Assembly (NCBI GenBank): GCA_030848545.1
Contig: JAVDCA010000028.1
Location: 1 to 64,000 of the forward strand
Origin: Astrobacterium formosum
GTDB taxonomy: Bacteria > Pseudomonadota > Alphaproteobacteria > Rhizobiales > Xanthobacteraceae
Reading direction: 5' to 3'
Length of the DNA stretch: 64,000 nt
How positions within the stretch are numbered: position 1 is the first letter of the stretch; every line of letters begins with the position of its first letter. The position numbers and the translations under genes are program-made. The notes under the pieces were generated by a model. The model saw only the letters and a list, made by a program, of their open reading frames with translations. It made no database searches and had not been told where the DNA came from. Of this stretch, positions 7,410-15,452 are shown piece after piece.

Positions 7410-9929
7410 ATGAACCGGATGATTGAGGCTGCGGCCGACACCGTGGTGTCGACCATCGTCAGCCAGGACGTGAGGACCGGCCTCGACCCGGACACGTTGC
7501 GCCGAGCCGTTCTCGATTACCTCCTGTTCTTCCAGGGGCGGCATCCGGCCATCGCCTCGCGCAATGATTTCTATCTGGCGACCGCCTATGCGGTGCGCGA
7601 TCGCCTGTTCCAGCGCGGCGTGAAATCGCTCGACCTCCTGTTCCAGCATCCGGAGGCCCGCACCGTCGCCTATCTGTCGGCCGAGTTCCTGATCGGCCCG
7701 CAGCTCGCGGCGAGCCTCGTCAATCTCGGCATCTACGAGAACATGCAGAAGGCGCTGGCGGCGATCGACGTCCGCCTCGACGACCTGGTGGAGCACGAAC
7801 GCGAACCGGGTCTCGGCAATGGCGGCCTCGGTCGGCTCGCGGCCTGCTACCTCGACTCGCTCGCCACCCTGGAAGTGCCCGCCATCGGCTACGGCATCCG
7901 CTACGAATTCGGCATTTTCGACCAGGTGATCCGCGACGGCTGGCAGGTCGAACTCACCGACAAATGGCTGCACCTCGGCTTTCCCTGGGAAGTGGCCCGC
8001 CCCGAACGGGCGGTCGACGTGTATTTCGGCGGCCACACGGAACGATATGTCGACGAATTCGGCCGCCCGCGCGTGCGCTGGCGTCCTGCCGAAACCGTGC
8101 GCGGCATCCCCCACGACACGCCGATCCTCGGCTACCGCGTCGACACCTGCAACCTGCTGCGGTTGTGGTGTGCGCAGGCGGTCGAGACGTTCGACTTCGC
8201 CGCTTTCAATACCGGCGACTACCAGGAAGCGGTCGAGCAGAAGGTCAGCTCCGAGACCATCTCCAAGGTGCTGTATCCCAACGACGTCTATCCGCAGGGC
8301 AAGGTGCTGCGCCTCAAGCAGCAGTACTTCTTCGTGGCCTGCGCGGTTCAGGACATGATGCGCAGCCATCTGCGCTCCGGCGGCAAGCCCGAGAACTTCC
8401 ACCAGCGCTGGGCCGCACAGCTCAACGACACCCATCCGGCCGTCGCCGTCGCCGAGCTGATGCGCCTCCTCATCGACGAACATGGGCTCGCATGGGACGT
8501 CGCCTGGGAGGTGACCCGCAAGACCATGGCCTACACCAACCACACCTTGATGCCGGAGGCCCTCGAGTGCTGGTCGGTCGAGCTGTTCGGCTCGCTGCTG
8601 CCGCGCCACCTGGAGATCATCTTCGAGATCAACGAGCATTTCCTCGACGACGTGCGCCTGCGCTTCCCCGGTGACGACGGCCGCGTCTCACGCATGTCGC
8701 TGATCGACGAGAACAACGGCCGCCACGTGCGCATGGCCAATCTCGCCTGCGCGGGCAGCCACGCCATCAACGGCGTCGCCGAGCTCCACACCGAGCTCCT
8801 CAAGCGCCAGGTGCTGCCCGACTGGGTCGACATGTATCCCGAGCGCTTCGTCAACATCACCAACGGGGTGACGCCGCGCCGCTTCCTGGTGCTGAGCAAT
8901 CCCGGGCTCACCCGGCTGATCAGCGACCGCATCGGCGACGCCTGGCCGACCCATCTCGACGCGCTGCGCGGGCTTGAGGCCTTCGTGCGCGATCCGGATT
9001 TCCGCCAGCGCTGGCGCGACGTCAAGCGCGACAACAAGGTGCGCTTGGCCCAGAGCATCAAGGATCGCACCGGCATCACGGTCGACCCGGACTCGCTGTT
9101 CGACATCCAGGTCAAGCGCATCCACGAATACAAGCGCCAGCACCTGAACGTCCTGCACATCATCACGCTCTACCGACGCCTCAAGGCCAATCCCGATCTC
9201 GACATGGTGCCGCGCACCTTCATCTTCGGCGGCAAAGCCGCGCCCGGCTATCAAGCCGCCAAGCTGATCATCAAGCTCGTCAACGCGGCCGGCGAACTCA
9301 TCAATTCCGACGCGGACGTGCGCGACCGGCTGAAAGTCGTGTTCTTCCCGGATTTCGACGTCAAGAAAGGCCAGTGGATCTATCCGGCCGCCGACATCTC
9401 CGAGCAGATTTCGACCGCCGGCCTGGAGGCGAGCGGCACCGGCAACATGAAATTCGCCATGAACGGCGCCTTGACGGTCGGAACCCTGGACGGCGCCAAT
9501 ATCGAGATCCGCGAGGAGGTGGGACCGGAAAACTTCTTCCTGTTCGGCCTCACAGCCGAGGAAGTGAACACCACCAAGCAGAAGGGCTACGTTCCGCGCG
9601 CCCTCTACGAGCAGAACGTCGAGCTGCGCGGCGCCATCGAGATGATCGGTTCGGGGGCTCTGTCGCGTGGCGACCCGAACCTGTTCCGCCCACTGCTCGA
9701 CGGCCTGCTCTGGCACGATCCGTTCATGCTGCTCGCCGACTACCAGTCCTACGTGGACTGCCAGGACGGCGTCAGTGCCTTGTGGCGCAACCAAGAGGAA
9801 TGGACCCGGAAGTCGATCCTCAACGTGGCACGCACCGGCAAGTTCTCCTCCGACCGCTCCATCCGCGACTATTGCGACAAGATCTGGCACGTGAAGCCGC
9901 TCAATGGAAAGTCGAACGTGGGCTCGTGA
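7410..9929 (+). CDS. glgP: Glycogen/starch phosphorylase
   Basis: Releases glucose 1-phosphate from alpha-1,4-glucan ends using phosphate and pyridoxal phosphate. The 839-residue length is normal for the GT35 family. Visible hallmarks are YLSAEFLIGPQLAASL near the N-terminus, EPGLGNGGLGRLAACYLDS, QLNDTHPAVAVAELMR, VKRIHEYKRQHLN, and the PLP-lysine segment EASGTGNMKFAMNGALTVGT near residue 685. The ATG at 7410 has GAGGGGAT upstream; a GTG at 7335 in frame is less likely. It stands alone: no glgA, glgB, glgC or glgX is adjacent. The 266-bp gap before it holds the paaZ hairpin and no promoter I can name. Confidence 0.97.
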   Translation: MNRMIEAAADTVVSTIVSQDVRTGLDPDTLRRAVLDYLLFFQGRHPAIASRNDFYLATAYAVRDRLFQRGVKSLDLLFQHPEARTVAYLSAEFLIGPQLAASLVNLGIYENMQKALAAIDVRLDDLVEHEREPGLGNGGLGRLAACYLDSLATLEVPAIGYGIRYEFGIFDQVIRDGWQVELTDKWLHLGFPWEVARPERAVDVYFGGHTERYVDEFGRPRVRWRPAETVRGIPHDTPILGYRVDTCNLLRLWCAQAVETFDFAAFNTGDYQEAVEQKVSSETISKVLYPNDVYPQGKVLRLKQQYFFVACAVQDMMRSHLRSGGKPENFHQRWAAQLNDTHPAVAVAELMRLLIDEHGLAWDVAWEVTRKTMAYTNHTLMPEALECWSVELFGSLLPRHLEIIFEINEHFLDDVRLRFPGDDGRVSRMSLIDENNGRHVRMANLACAGSHAINGVAELHTELLKRQVLPDWVDMYPERFVNITNGVTPRRFLVLSNPGLTRLISDRIGDAWPTHLDALRGLEAFVRDPDFRQRWRDVKRDNKVRLAQSIKDRTGITVDPDSLFDIQVKRIHEYKRQHLNVLHIITLYRRLKANPDLDMVPRTFIFGGKAAPGYQAAKLIIKLVNAAGELINSDADVRDRLKVVFFPDFDVKKGQWIYPAADISEQISTAGLEASGTGNMKFAMNGALTVGTLDGANIEIREEVGPENFFLFGLTAEEVNTTKQKGYVPRALYEQNVELRGAIEMIGSGALSRGDPNLFRPLLDGLLWHDPFMLLADYQSYVDCQDGVSALWRNQEEWTRKSILNVARTGKFSSDRSIRDYCDKIWHVKPLNGKSNVGS

Positions 9930-9942
9930 CCTTCGTTGGTTC

Positions 9943-10025
9943 GTCATTGCGAGCCGAAGGCAAAGCAAACCAGTCCTTTCTGTGGGGTCCCTGGATTGCT
10001 CGGTCGCTTCGCTCCTCGCAATGAC
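9943..10025. repeat. GTCATTGCGAG-type inverted repeat
   Basis: GTCATTGCGAG (9943-9953) is mirrored by CTCGCAATGAC (10015-10025). Same family as the elements at 40210-40285 and 52541-52630. It sits between the converging glgP and murQ genes and could terminate both. Confidence 0.75.
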
Positions 10026-10058
10026 GGTGGACGTTCAAATCATCGCCGCCCCCACCGT

Positions 10059-10084
10059 CCCCTCCCCCGCAAGCGGGGGAGGGG
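10059..10084. repeat. CCTCCCCCGC hairpin repeat
   Basis: CCCCTCCCCCGC and GCGGGGGAGGGG flank an AA loop, a perfect 12-bp stem directly downstream of murQ. The same core appears inside the 3' end of phnJ (48714-48824). Confidence 0.75.
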
Positions 10085-10090
10085 ACCCGT

Positions 10091-10984
10091 TCAGCCCTGC
10101 TCGCGACCCGTCTCCTCGATGGCTGCGCGCAGATTTCCGGCGTGCAGTTCGAGCCGCCGCCGGGCCTCGCCGCGATCAATCCCGAAGCCGAGCAACACGG
10201 CGGTCTTGAGATCGCCGTCGGCCTGTTGGAGCCAGCGCGCCGCATCGGCCTGTGAGCAGTCCAGAAGCCTGGCCACGATCGCCACCGCGCGCCGGCGGAG
10301 CTTGGCGTTGCTCGCCCGCATATCGACCATCAGGCCGCCATAGACGCGCCCCAGGCGCACCATCACGGCGGTCGAGAACAAGTTGAGCACGACCTTCTGG
10401 GCGGTGCCGGCCTTCATCCGGGTCGAACCGGCGACCACCTCGGCGCCGGTCTCGACCAGGATGCGATGGCCCGCGACGTCGAACAGTGGCGCGCCAGCAT
10501 TGTTGGCGACGGCGATCGTCACCGCACCGGCAGCCGCGGCGGCGCGCAGAACCGCGATCGTGAAGCGCGTCGTGCCGCTCGCCGCGATGCCGACGACGAC
10601 GTCGTCGCCTCCGACGCCCGCCTCGGCCATGGCGCGCGTGCCGGCGGCTTCGTCGTCCTCGGCCCCCTCGACGCTGCGCATGAGGGCTTCTTGACCGCCC
10701 GCCATGGCGAACACGAGCCGTTCGGGCGGCCAATCGAAAGTGGGAGTCAGCTCGGCGCCGTCCTGCACGGCGATGCGGCCCGAGGTGCCGGCACCCGCAT
10801 AGATCAGGCGCCCGCCGCGCCGGAGGGCCGGAACCGCATCCTCGACGGCTCGGGCAATCGCGGCAAGGGCTGGGCCAACGGCGGCGACAGCGGCGAGCTG
10901 GCCTTCGTACATGGCCGCGAGCATGTGCGGGACCGGCCAGGAATCGAGTTCGAGATGGCGCGGCGCGATCTCTTCGGTGGACAT
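10091..10984 (-). CDS. murQ: N-acetylmuramic acid 6-phosphate etherase MurQ
   Basis: Cleaves the D-lactyl ether of MurNAc 6-phosphate to give GlcNAc 6-phosphate, the central step of muropeptide sugar recycling. The 297-residue protein has the SIS-fold signature: GGRLIYAGAGTSGRIAVQD, GAELTPTF with the catalytic Glu region, VVGIAASGTTRF, and EVVAGSTRMKAGTAQKVVLN. The ATG at 10984 is preceded by GGAGA and gives a family-typical length. It lies 22 nt after the amino-sugar kinase in one leftward operon. The resulting GlcNAc-6-P is the substrate of NagA encoded divergently at 12077. Confidence 0.96.
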   Translation of the reverse strand: MSTEEIAPRHLELDSWPVPHMLAAMYEGQLAAVAAVGPALAAIARAVEDAVPALRRGGRLIYAGAGTSGRIAVQDGAELTPTFDWPPERLVFAMAGGQEALMRSVEGAEDDEAAGTRAMAEAGVGGDDVVVGIAASGTTRFTIAVLRAAAAAGAVTIAVANNAGAPLFDVAGHRILVETGAEVVAGSTRMKAGTAQKVVLNLFSTAVMVRLGRVYGGLMVDMRASNAKLRRRAVAIVARLLDCSQADAARWLQQADGDLKTAVLLGFGIDRGEARRRLELHAGNLRAAIEETGREQG

Positions 10985-11006
10985 GTGTCGTCTCCGGAGT
11001 CCGACC

Positions 11007-11882
11007 TCAACCCGCGCTACCGCGAGCCAGGAGCAGGGCGCCGTCGACCGCATCGCCTTCGGCCGCGACCAGGCTGTGCTGGACGTCAGGCGCGAGCCAA
11101 GGACACATGGGTGAGGCCAATCCGCCGAGCAGGGCGACACGCGGTGCCCCACACTCGATCAGGCGACGCACCAGCGCGTCGATCTGCTCGGCAGCATCGC
11201 GGACGATAGCGCGCGCCACCGTATCGCCGGCATCGGCATGCCGCATGATGAGGGGTGCGAAGGTCGCATAATCGGTGGCGGTGGCCTGTTCCATCCATGT
11301 CACGGCATCGAATGGGTCGTTTTGGAAGTGCGCCATGACATCGTGGGTCAACCGGGAACCGATCGCGCGCTGGTCATGGGCGCGTAACGTGAGCCGGATG
11401 GCGGCGAGGCCGAGATCGGCGCCACTGCCCTCGTCCGAAATGGGAAAACCATAACCGCCGATGCGGATCTCGCGGCCACCCACGAATCCAAAGCCGATGC
11501 TGCCGGTACCGAGGATGACGATGCCGCCGTCGCGGCCTCCGTGGGCACCGAGGCAAGCGATCGCGGCATCATGGGCGTAGACCACCGAGCGGAAAGGATG
11601 CGGCTGCGTACTCAAATCCGCGAGCACGCAGGTGCGGCCGACGCCGGCGAGCCCGACGGCGGCATGCACCACACCGAGTTCATCCGAATCGAGCCCGGCA
11701 TCGGCGAGCGCACTTCGCGAGGCCCTTTGCACCTCGGCGCTCGCACGCTCGATCCCGAGCCGCAGCGTCGCCGGGCCGGCCACGCCGTAGCCGAGCACAC
11801 GGCCCTGGCGATCGACGACGCGGGCACGACAGCCGGTGCCGCCCCCGTCCACGCCGAGGAACAGGTCGCCGGGGGTGGTCAT
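11007..11882 (-). CDS. BadF/BadG-family amino-sugar kinase (probable MurNAc/GlcNAc kinase)
   Basis: ASKHA-fold ATPase of 291 residues with the N-terminal phosphate-binding loop LGVDGGGTGCRARV (about 8-21), GIVILGTGSIGFGF and GYGFPISDEGSGADLGLAAI, the pattern of BadF/BadG/BcrA/BcrD-type N-acetylglucosamine kinases. Clostridial MurK, which phosphorylates both MurNAc and GlcNAc, belongs to this family. Its place directly upstream of murQ, with no anmK or PTS gene nearby, makes a MurK-like role the best guess: making MurNAc-6-P for MurQ and perhaps GlcNAc-6-P for NagA. The ATG at 11882 has GGAAGG about 8 nt upstream. Substrate choice cannot be read from the sequence. Confidence 0.88.
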   Translation of the reverse strand: MTTPGDLFLGVDGGGTGCRARVVDRQGRVLGYGVAGPATLRLGIERASAEVQRASRSALADAGLDSDELGVVHAAVGLAGVGRTCVLADLSTQPHPFRSVVYAHDAAIACLGAHGGRDGGIVILGTGSIGFGFVGGREIRIGGYGFPISDEGSGADLGLAAIRLTLRAHDQRAIGSRLTHDVMAHFQNDPFDAVTWMEQATATDYATFAPLIMRHADAGDTVARAIVRDAAEQIDALVRRLIECGAPRVALLGGLASPMCPWLAPDVQHSLVAAEGDAVDGALLLARGSAG

Positions 11883-12076
11883 CCGCGCACCCTTCCGAGG
11901 TCGGGTCCGTCCTGCCCTCTTTTCCCGTCTTGCCGCACGTACTCCTGAGCAACTGGAGCTTCGATGCGATTGCCGGTTTGTTCGACCCGCCGTTTCATCG
12001 AGTTCCCTTCCTGAATTCTGCGGCGTCCCGGGCACCATCACTGGGTCTTCGCCAGCTTTCGAACTAGATTGCCTCC

Positions 12077-13306
12077 ATGACAGATAGGTGCCTCGGGACA
12101 GCCGTGCCATCGACGACCGCCATCCAGGTGACCGCCCACGCGGTTCTTGCCGACCGCGTGTTCGACGGCCGGTGCTGGCACGAATCCGCCGCCGTGCTGG
12201 TCCGGGACGGCCGGATCGCCGCCATCGAGTCCTGGTCACAAGTTCCCGCCGACTGGCCGCAAACGAAACTACCGCCGGGCGTGTTCCTGACCGCCGGCTT
12301 CGTCGACCTGCAGGTCAATGGCGGCGGCGGCACCCTCCTGAACGATCATCCGACCCCGGAAGGCATGCGGGCCATCGCCCGCGCGCATCGCCGCTACGGC
12401 ACCACGGCCTGCCTGCCGACCCTGATCACCGACACGCGCGCGCGCATGCGTGAGGCCGTCGCGGCGGCGCGGACCGTGGCCGGCCAGGATGGGGTGCTCG
12501 GTCTGCACCTCGAAGGGCCGTTCATCAGCCCGCATCGGCCGGGCGTGCATCGGGCCGATCTGGTCACGATGCCGGCGCCGGGCGATGTCGACCTCTTGTG
12601 CGACCTCGGCACCGCAGGCCGCTCGCTGGTGACGCTGGCGCCCGAATGCGTGCCGGCCGGCTTCGTGCGCCGCCTCGTCGAAGCCGGCCTGCGGGTTTCC
12701 ATCGGCCACAGCGAGGCGAGCGCCGGCACGGTCCTGCAGGTGGTCGCGGACGGCGCCACCGGCGTCACACATCTCTACAACGCCATGCCCCCCATGAGCG
12801 CGCGCGAACCCGGCATCATCGGCACGGCTCTGGCGGAGCCGCGATTGATTGCCGGCCTGATCATCGACGGTCTCCATGTCGACCCCATCGCGGTGCGGGC
12901 CGCCTTCGCGGCCAAGGGTGCGGATGGCATCGCCCTCGTCACCGACGCCATGCCGACGATTGGATCGCAGGCGGACCGCTTCGACCTGATGGGGCGAAAC
13001 GTAACGCTTGTCCGCAGCCGCCTCACCACCGACCAGGGGACGCTCGCCGGCGCCCATCTCGACATGACCTCGGCGGTGCGCAACGCCGTGCGGCTGGCAA
13101 AGATACCCCTGGAGGACGCCCTGCGCGCCGCATCGCTGACGCCGGCCCGTTTCCTCGGCATCGACAACGAGCACGGTGCCCTCGTGGCCGGTGGGCGCGC
13201 CGACATGGTGGCGCTGAGTCGCGATCTCGACGTGATGGCCGTCTGGATGGGAGGGATCATGGAAATGGACGTGTGCTCGTCCCCTCCCCGCGAGGCACGA
13301 ACGTGA
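12077..13306 (+). CDS. nagA: N-acetylglucosamine-6-phosphate deacetylase
   Basis: Removes acetate from GlcNAc 6-phosphate to give glucosamine 6-phosphate. The 409-residue amidohydrolase shows GFVDLQVNGGGG, the metal-ligand Glu in GLHLEGPFISPHRPGVH, His ligands in VSIGHSEASAG and GVTHLYNAMPPM, and the catalytic Asp in LVTDAMPT. It is transcribed away from the kinase-murQ pair across a 194-bp gap. No nagB is in the window. The start at 12077 is the first in-frame ATG; an exact start cannot be fixed because the ribosome site is weak. Confidence 0.94.
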   Translation: MTDRCLGTAVPSTTAIQVTAHAVLADRVFDGRCWHESAAVLVRDGRIAAIESWSQVPADWPQTKLPPGVFLTAGFVDLQVNGGGGTLLNDHPTPEGMRAIARAHRRYGTTACLPTLITDTRARMREAVAAARTVAGQDGVLGLHLEGPFISPHRPGVHRADLVTMPAPGDVDLLCDLGTAGRSLVTLAPECVPAGFVRRLVEAGLRVSIGHSEASAGTVLQVVADGATGVTHLYNAMPPMSAREPGIIGTALAEPRLIAGLIIDGLHVDPIAVRAAFAAKGADGIALVTDAMPTIGSQADRFDLMGRNVTLVRSRLTTDQGTLAGAHLDMTSAVRNAVRLAKIPLEDALRAASLTPARFLGIDNEHGALVAGGRADMVALSRDLDVMAVWMGGIMEMDVCSSPPREART

Positions 13307-13311
13307 TCCCG

Positions 13312-13414
13312 GTCATTCCGGGGCCGAGCGTAGCGAGGAGCCCGGAATCCATACCTCGCGGCGCAGGGCCATGGATTCCGGGTTCGCGGCCTTTCGGCCG
13401 CGCCCCGGAATGAC
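13312..13414. repeat. GTCATTCCGGGGC-type palindromic repeat
   Basis: GTCATTCCG at 13312 pairs with CGGAATGAC ending at 13414, and GGAATCCATA is partly mirrored by CATGGATTCC inside. A typical long Hyphomicrobiales intergenic palindrome between the converging nagA and namZ genes, where it may serve as a two-way terminator. Confidence 0.75.
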
Positions 13415-13438
13415 GGCGACTGATGGACCGATCGGCTC

Positions 13439-14641
13439 TCAATAGCGCAGATATGCCGCCTGCTCGGCCATCCACGCCTCTTCGTCCGGACGCGTCAGTG
13501 CATCGAGGTCGTGCGGCGTCGCTGCGGGATCGTCAACCCACTCGCGCAGCAGCGGACTTCCGTTGATGACGTCGACGGCGAGCCGCCCATGCTCGTACTC
13601 GTAAGGAAAGTCGCGCCACAGCGGATAGTCAGGATAACGGCGGCGAATGACCTTGAAGGCGAGCGCCTGCAGGCGCCAGGGCATGAAGGCGGCGTGGTCG
13701 TAGGCCGGCCCTTCGGTATGGATCTGGATGCCGTGACAGAGCTTGCCCGCATGCTTGTGGAAGGTCGGCTCGAACCAGCATTCACGCAGACGGCAACCCT
13801 TAAGCCATTGTGGGGCCAGTGCATGCATGTCGGCCAGGATGGCGCGCGCATCGATGTCGGGAGCACCGAATAATTCGAGGGGGCGAGTCGTGCCGCGACC
13901 TTCCGACAGGGTCGTGCCCTCGAGCATCACGGTGCCCGCATAGGCCCGCGCCATAAAGAGGTTTGGGGCATTGGGGCTCGGATTGACCCAGGCCCGTTCG
14001 CCCAGGGGCCAGCCCCAGCCGGGCGCCGCGTCGGGTTCCCAGCCCTGCATTTCGACGACCCGGTAGTCGATTTCGAGAGACAGCGTCTCGACGAACCATT
14101 GTCCCAGTTCGCCGAGCGTCAGACCGTGGCGCATCGGCAAGGGCCCGGCGCCGACAAAGCTCTGCCACCCCTCCCGCAGCAAGAGACCCTCGACCGGGCG
14201 GCCGGCGGGATTGGGGCGATCCAATACCCACACGGACTTGCCGTGCTGCGCCGCCGCTTCGAGCACGTAGCGCAACGTGGTCACGAAGGTGTAGATGCGG
14301 CAGCCGAGATCCTGGAGGTCGACCAGCAGGACGTCGAACGTCGCCATCATGGCGTCGGTCGGCCGGCGTACCTCGCCGTAGAGGCTGAACACCGGAATGC
14401 CGTGGACCGGATCGGAGAAATCCGGCGACTCGACCATGTTGTCCTGCTTGTCGCCGCGCAGCCCGTGCTGCGGACCGAAGGCGGCGGCGAGGTGGAGATC
14501 GGGACAGGCCGCGAGCGCGTCGAGCGTGTGTGTCAGGTCCTCGGTCACCGATGCCGGATGGGCGAGGAGCGCGAGACGCCGGCCGGACAGAGGTGCGCGC
14601 AAGGCGGGTTCGGACAGGAGCCGATCGATTCCGAATTTCAT
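13439..14641 (-). CDS. namZ: DUF1343 protein, NamZ-family (GH171) exo-beta-N-acetylmuramidase
   Basis: DUF1343 is the NamZ family, which removes single MurNAc residues from non-reducing ends of peptidoglycan fragments. The 400-residue product shows the Rossmann-like N-terminal domain with LLAHPASVTEDLTHTLDAL, AAFGPQHGLRGDKQDNMVES, LVDLQDLGCRIYTFVTTL and DRPNPAGR, then the C-terminal domain with PSPNAPN, LEGTTLSEGRGTTRPLELFG and EPTFHKHAGKLCHGI. No signal peptide is seen, so the enzyme should act in the cytoplasm on imported fragments, supplying the nearby kinase and MurQ. The FGPQHG motif has Gln where I recall Glu in characterised homologues. It starts 4 nt after the DOMON-like gene. Confidence 0.88.
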   Translation of the reverse strand: MKFGIDRLLSEPALRAPLSGRRLALLAHPASVTEDLTHTLDALAACPDLHLAAAFGPQHGLRGDKQDNMVESPDFSDPVHGIPVFSLYGEVRRPTDAMMATFDVLLVDLQDLGCRIYTFVTTLRYVLEAAAQHGKSVWVLDRPNPAGRPVEGLLLREGWQSFVGAGPLPMRHGLTLGELGQWFVETLSLEIDYRVVEMQGWEPDAAPGWGWPLGERAWVNPSPNAPNLFMARAYAGTVMLEGTTLSEGRGTTRPLELFGAPDIDARAILADMHALAPQWLKGCRLRECWFEPTFHKHAGKLCHGIQIHTEGPAYDHAAFMPWRLQALAFKVIRRRYPDYPLWRDFPYEYEHGRLAVDVINGSPLLREWVDDPAATPHDLDALTRPDEEAWMAEQAAYLRY

Positions 14642-14645
14642 GTCT

Positions 14646-15188
14646 TTATCGCCAGACCAGTGAATGGATGAACCCACCGGGGTCGTGAAAGTCGGGCTTT
14701 TCGCCGGGATGGGCGAGCGCCCAGCAGGTCAACCGGCCGCCGATATCCTCGATCACGGCCGACAGCCCGAGCCGGCACGAGGCCGCGTCGAAGTCCTGCA
14801 GCCGACCCAGATCGAGCGAGGTCCGCAGTTCGTAGCGGTCCGGGCCCATCTCGACCTCGACGCGAGGTTGTCCGACCTCGTTGGCGAATTGCTGATCGGC
14901 GCGATAGCTCCCGAAACGGTAGGCCGCCCATCGGGTCGACGGCGAGAAGTTGAATTCGTAATAGGCGGTCCCTTCGGACGGGCGCACGAACGCCTCGAAA
15001 CAGGTGTGCTGCCACAATCCGTCGCTCCGCCCACCCGGCTGCGGCGGCGGCAGTACGACGGCCCCGACCTCGCCGGCGGCCACATAGGAGAACAGCACCA
15101 AGCCACCACCCGACGGCGAGACTTCGACCTCGATCTGCAATGCGGGAAAGACTGTCGAAACCGGATGGGGAATCAGGGCACGCGGCAT
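14646..15188 (-). CDS. DOMON-like domain protein
   Basis: A 180-residue, beta-rich protein without signal peptide or membrane segment. Recognisable features are SDGLWQHTCFEAFVRP, YYEFNFSPSTRWAAYRFGSYR, and HDPGGFIHSLVW at the C-terminus, the pattern of DOMON-like proteins related to carbohydrate- or cytochrome-binding beta-sandwiches. It is the upstream partner of namZ with a 4-nt gap, so the two are likely co-translated; a role in handling peptidoglycan-derived glycans is inferred from this pairing only. The ATG at 15188 gives the expected N-terminus (MPRALIPHP); another at 15215 is possible. Confidence 0.75.
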   Translation of the reverse strand: MPRALIPHPVSTVFPALQIEVEVSPSGGGLVLFSYVAAGEVGAVVLPPPQPGGRSDGLWQHTCFEAFVRPSEGTAYYEFNFSPSTRWAAYRFGSYRADQQFANEVGQPRVEVEMGPDRYELRTSLDLGRLQDFDAASCRLGLSAVIEDIGGRLTCWALAHPGEKPDFHDPGGFIHSLVWR

Positions 15189-15363
15189 GCCCGCATAGTA
15201 GCGTCGGCGGGGCATTGTTCCTATGCCGGCATGCGGGCTCACGTCCCGAGACCATCGTGCCGATGCCGCATATCCGCAGCAATTTGCCTCGTCGTCGCGG
15301 CGGCCTGCATCGCGAAACTTGCGGCGGGCACGAAAATCCTTTCAATTTCAGCGCCTTGACGCC

Positions 15364-15379
15364 TGGCACGTGCCTTGCA
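15364..15379 (+). promoter_or_regulatory. Sigma54 (-24/-12) promoter of the lar operon
   Basis: TGGCACGTGCCTTGCA has both invariant elements: TGGCACG, four bases, then TTGC with A after it. The GG (15365-15366) and GC (15377-15378) dinucleotides have the required 10-bp separation. Transcription would start near 15390, about 63 nt before the larA ATG with its GAAGGAGAGG ribosome site. The sigma54 activator is encoded at the far end of this cluster. Confidence 0.88.
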
Positions 15380-15452
15380 AATTTCGTCGGTGCAGCGATC
15401 GTGCAGGCTCCAGGCAGCGCGAGCGGCGGCCGCCGTACCGGAAGGAGAGGCC

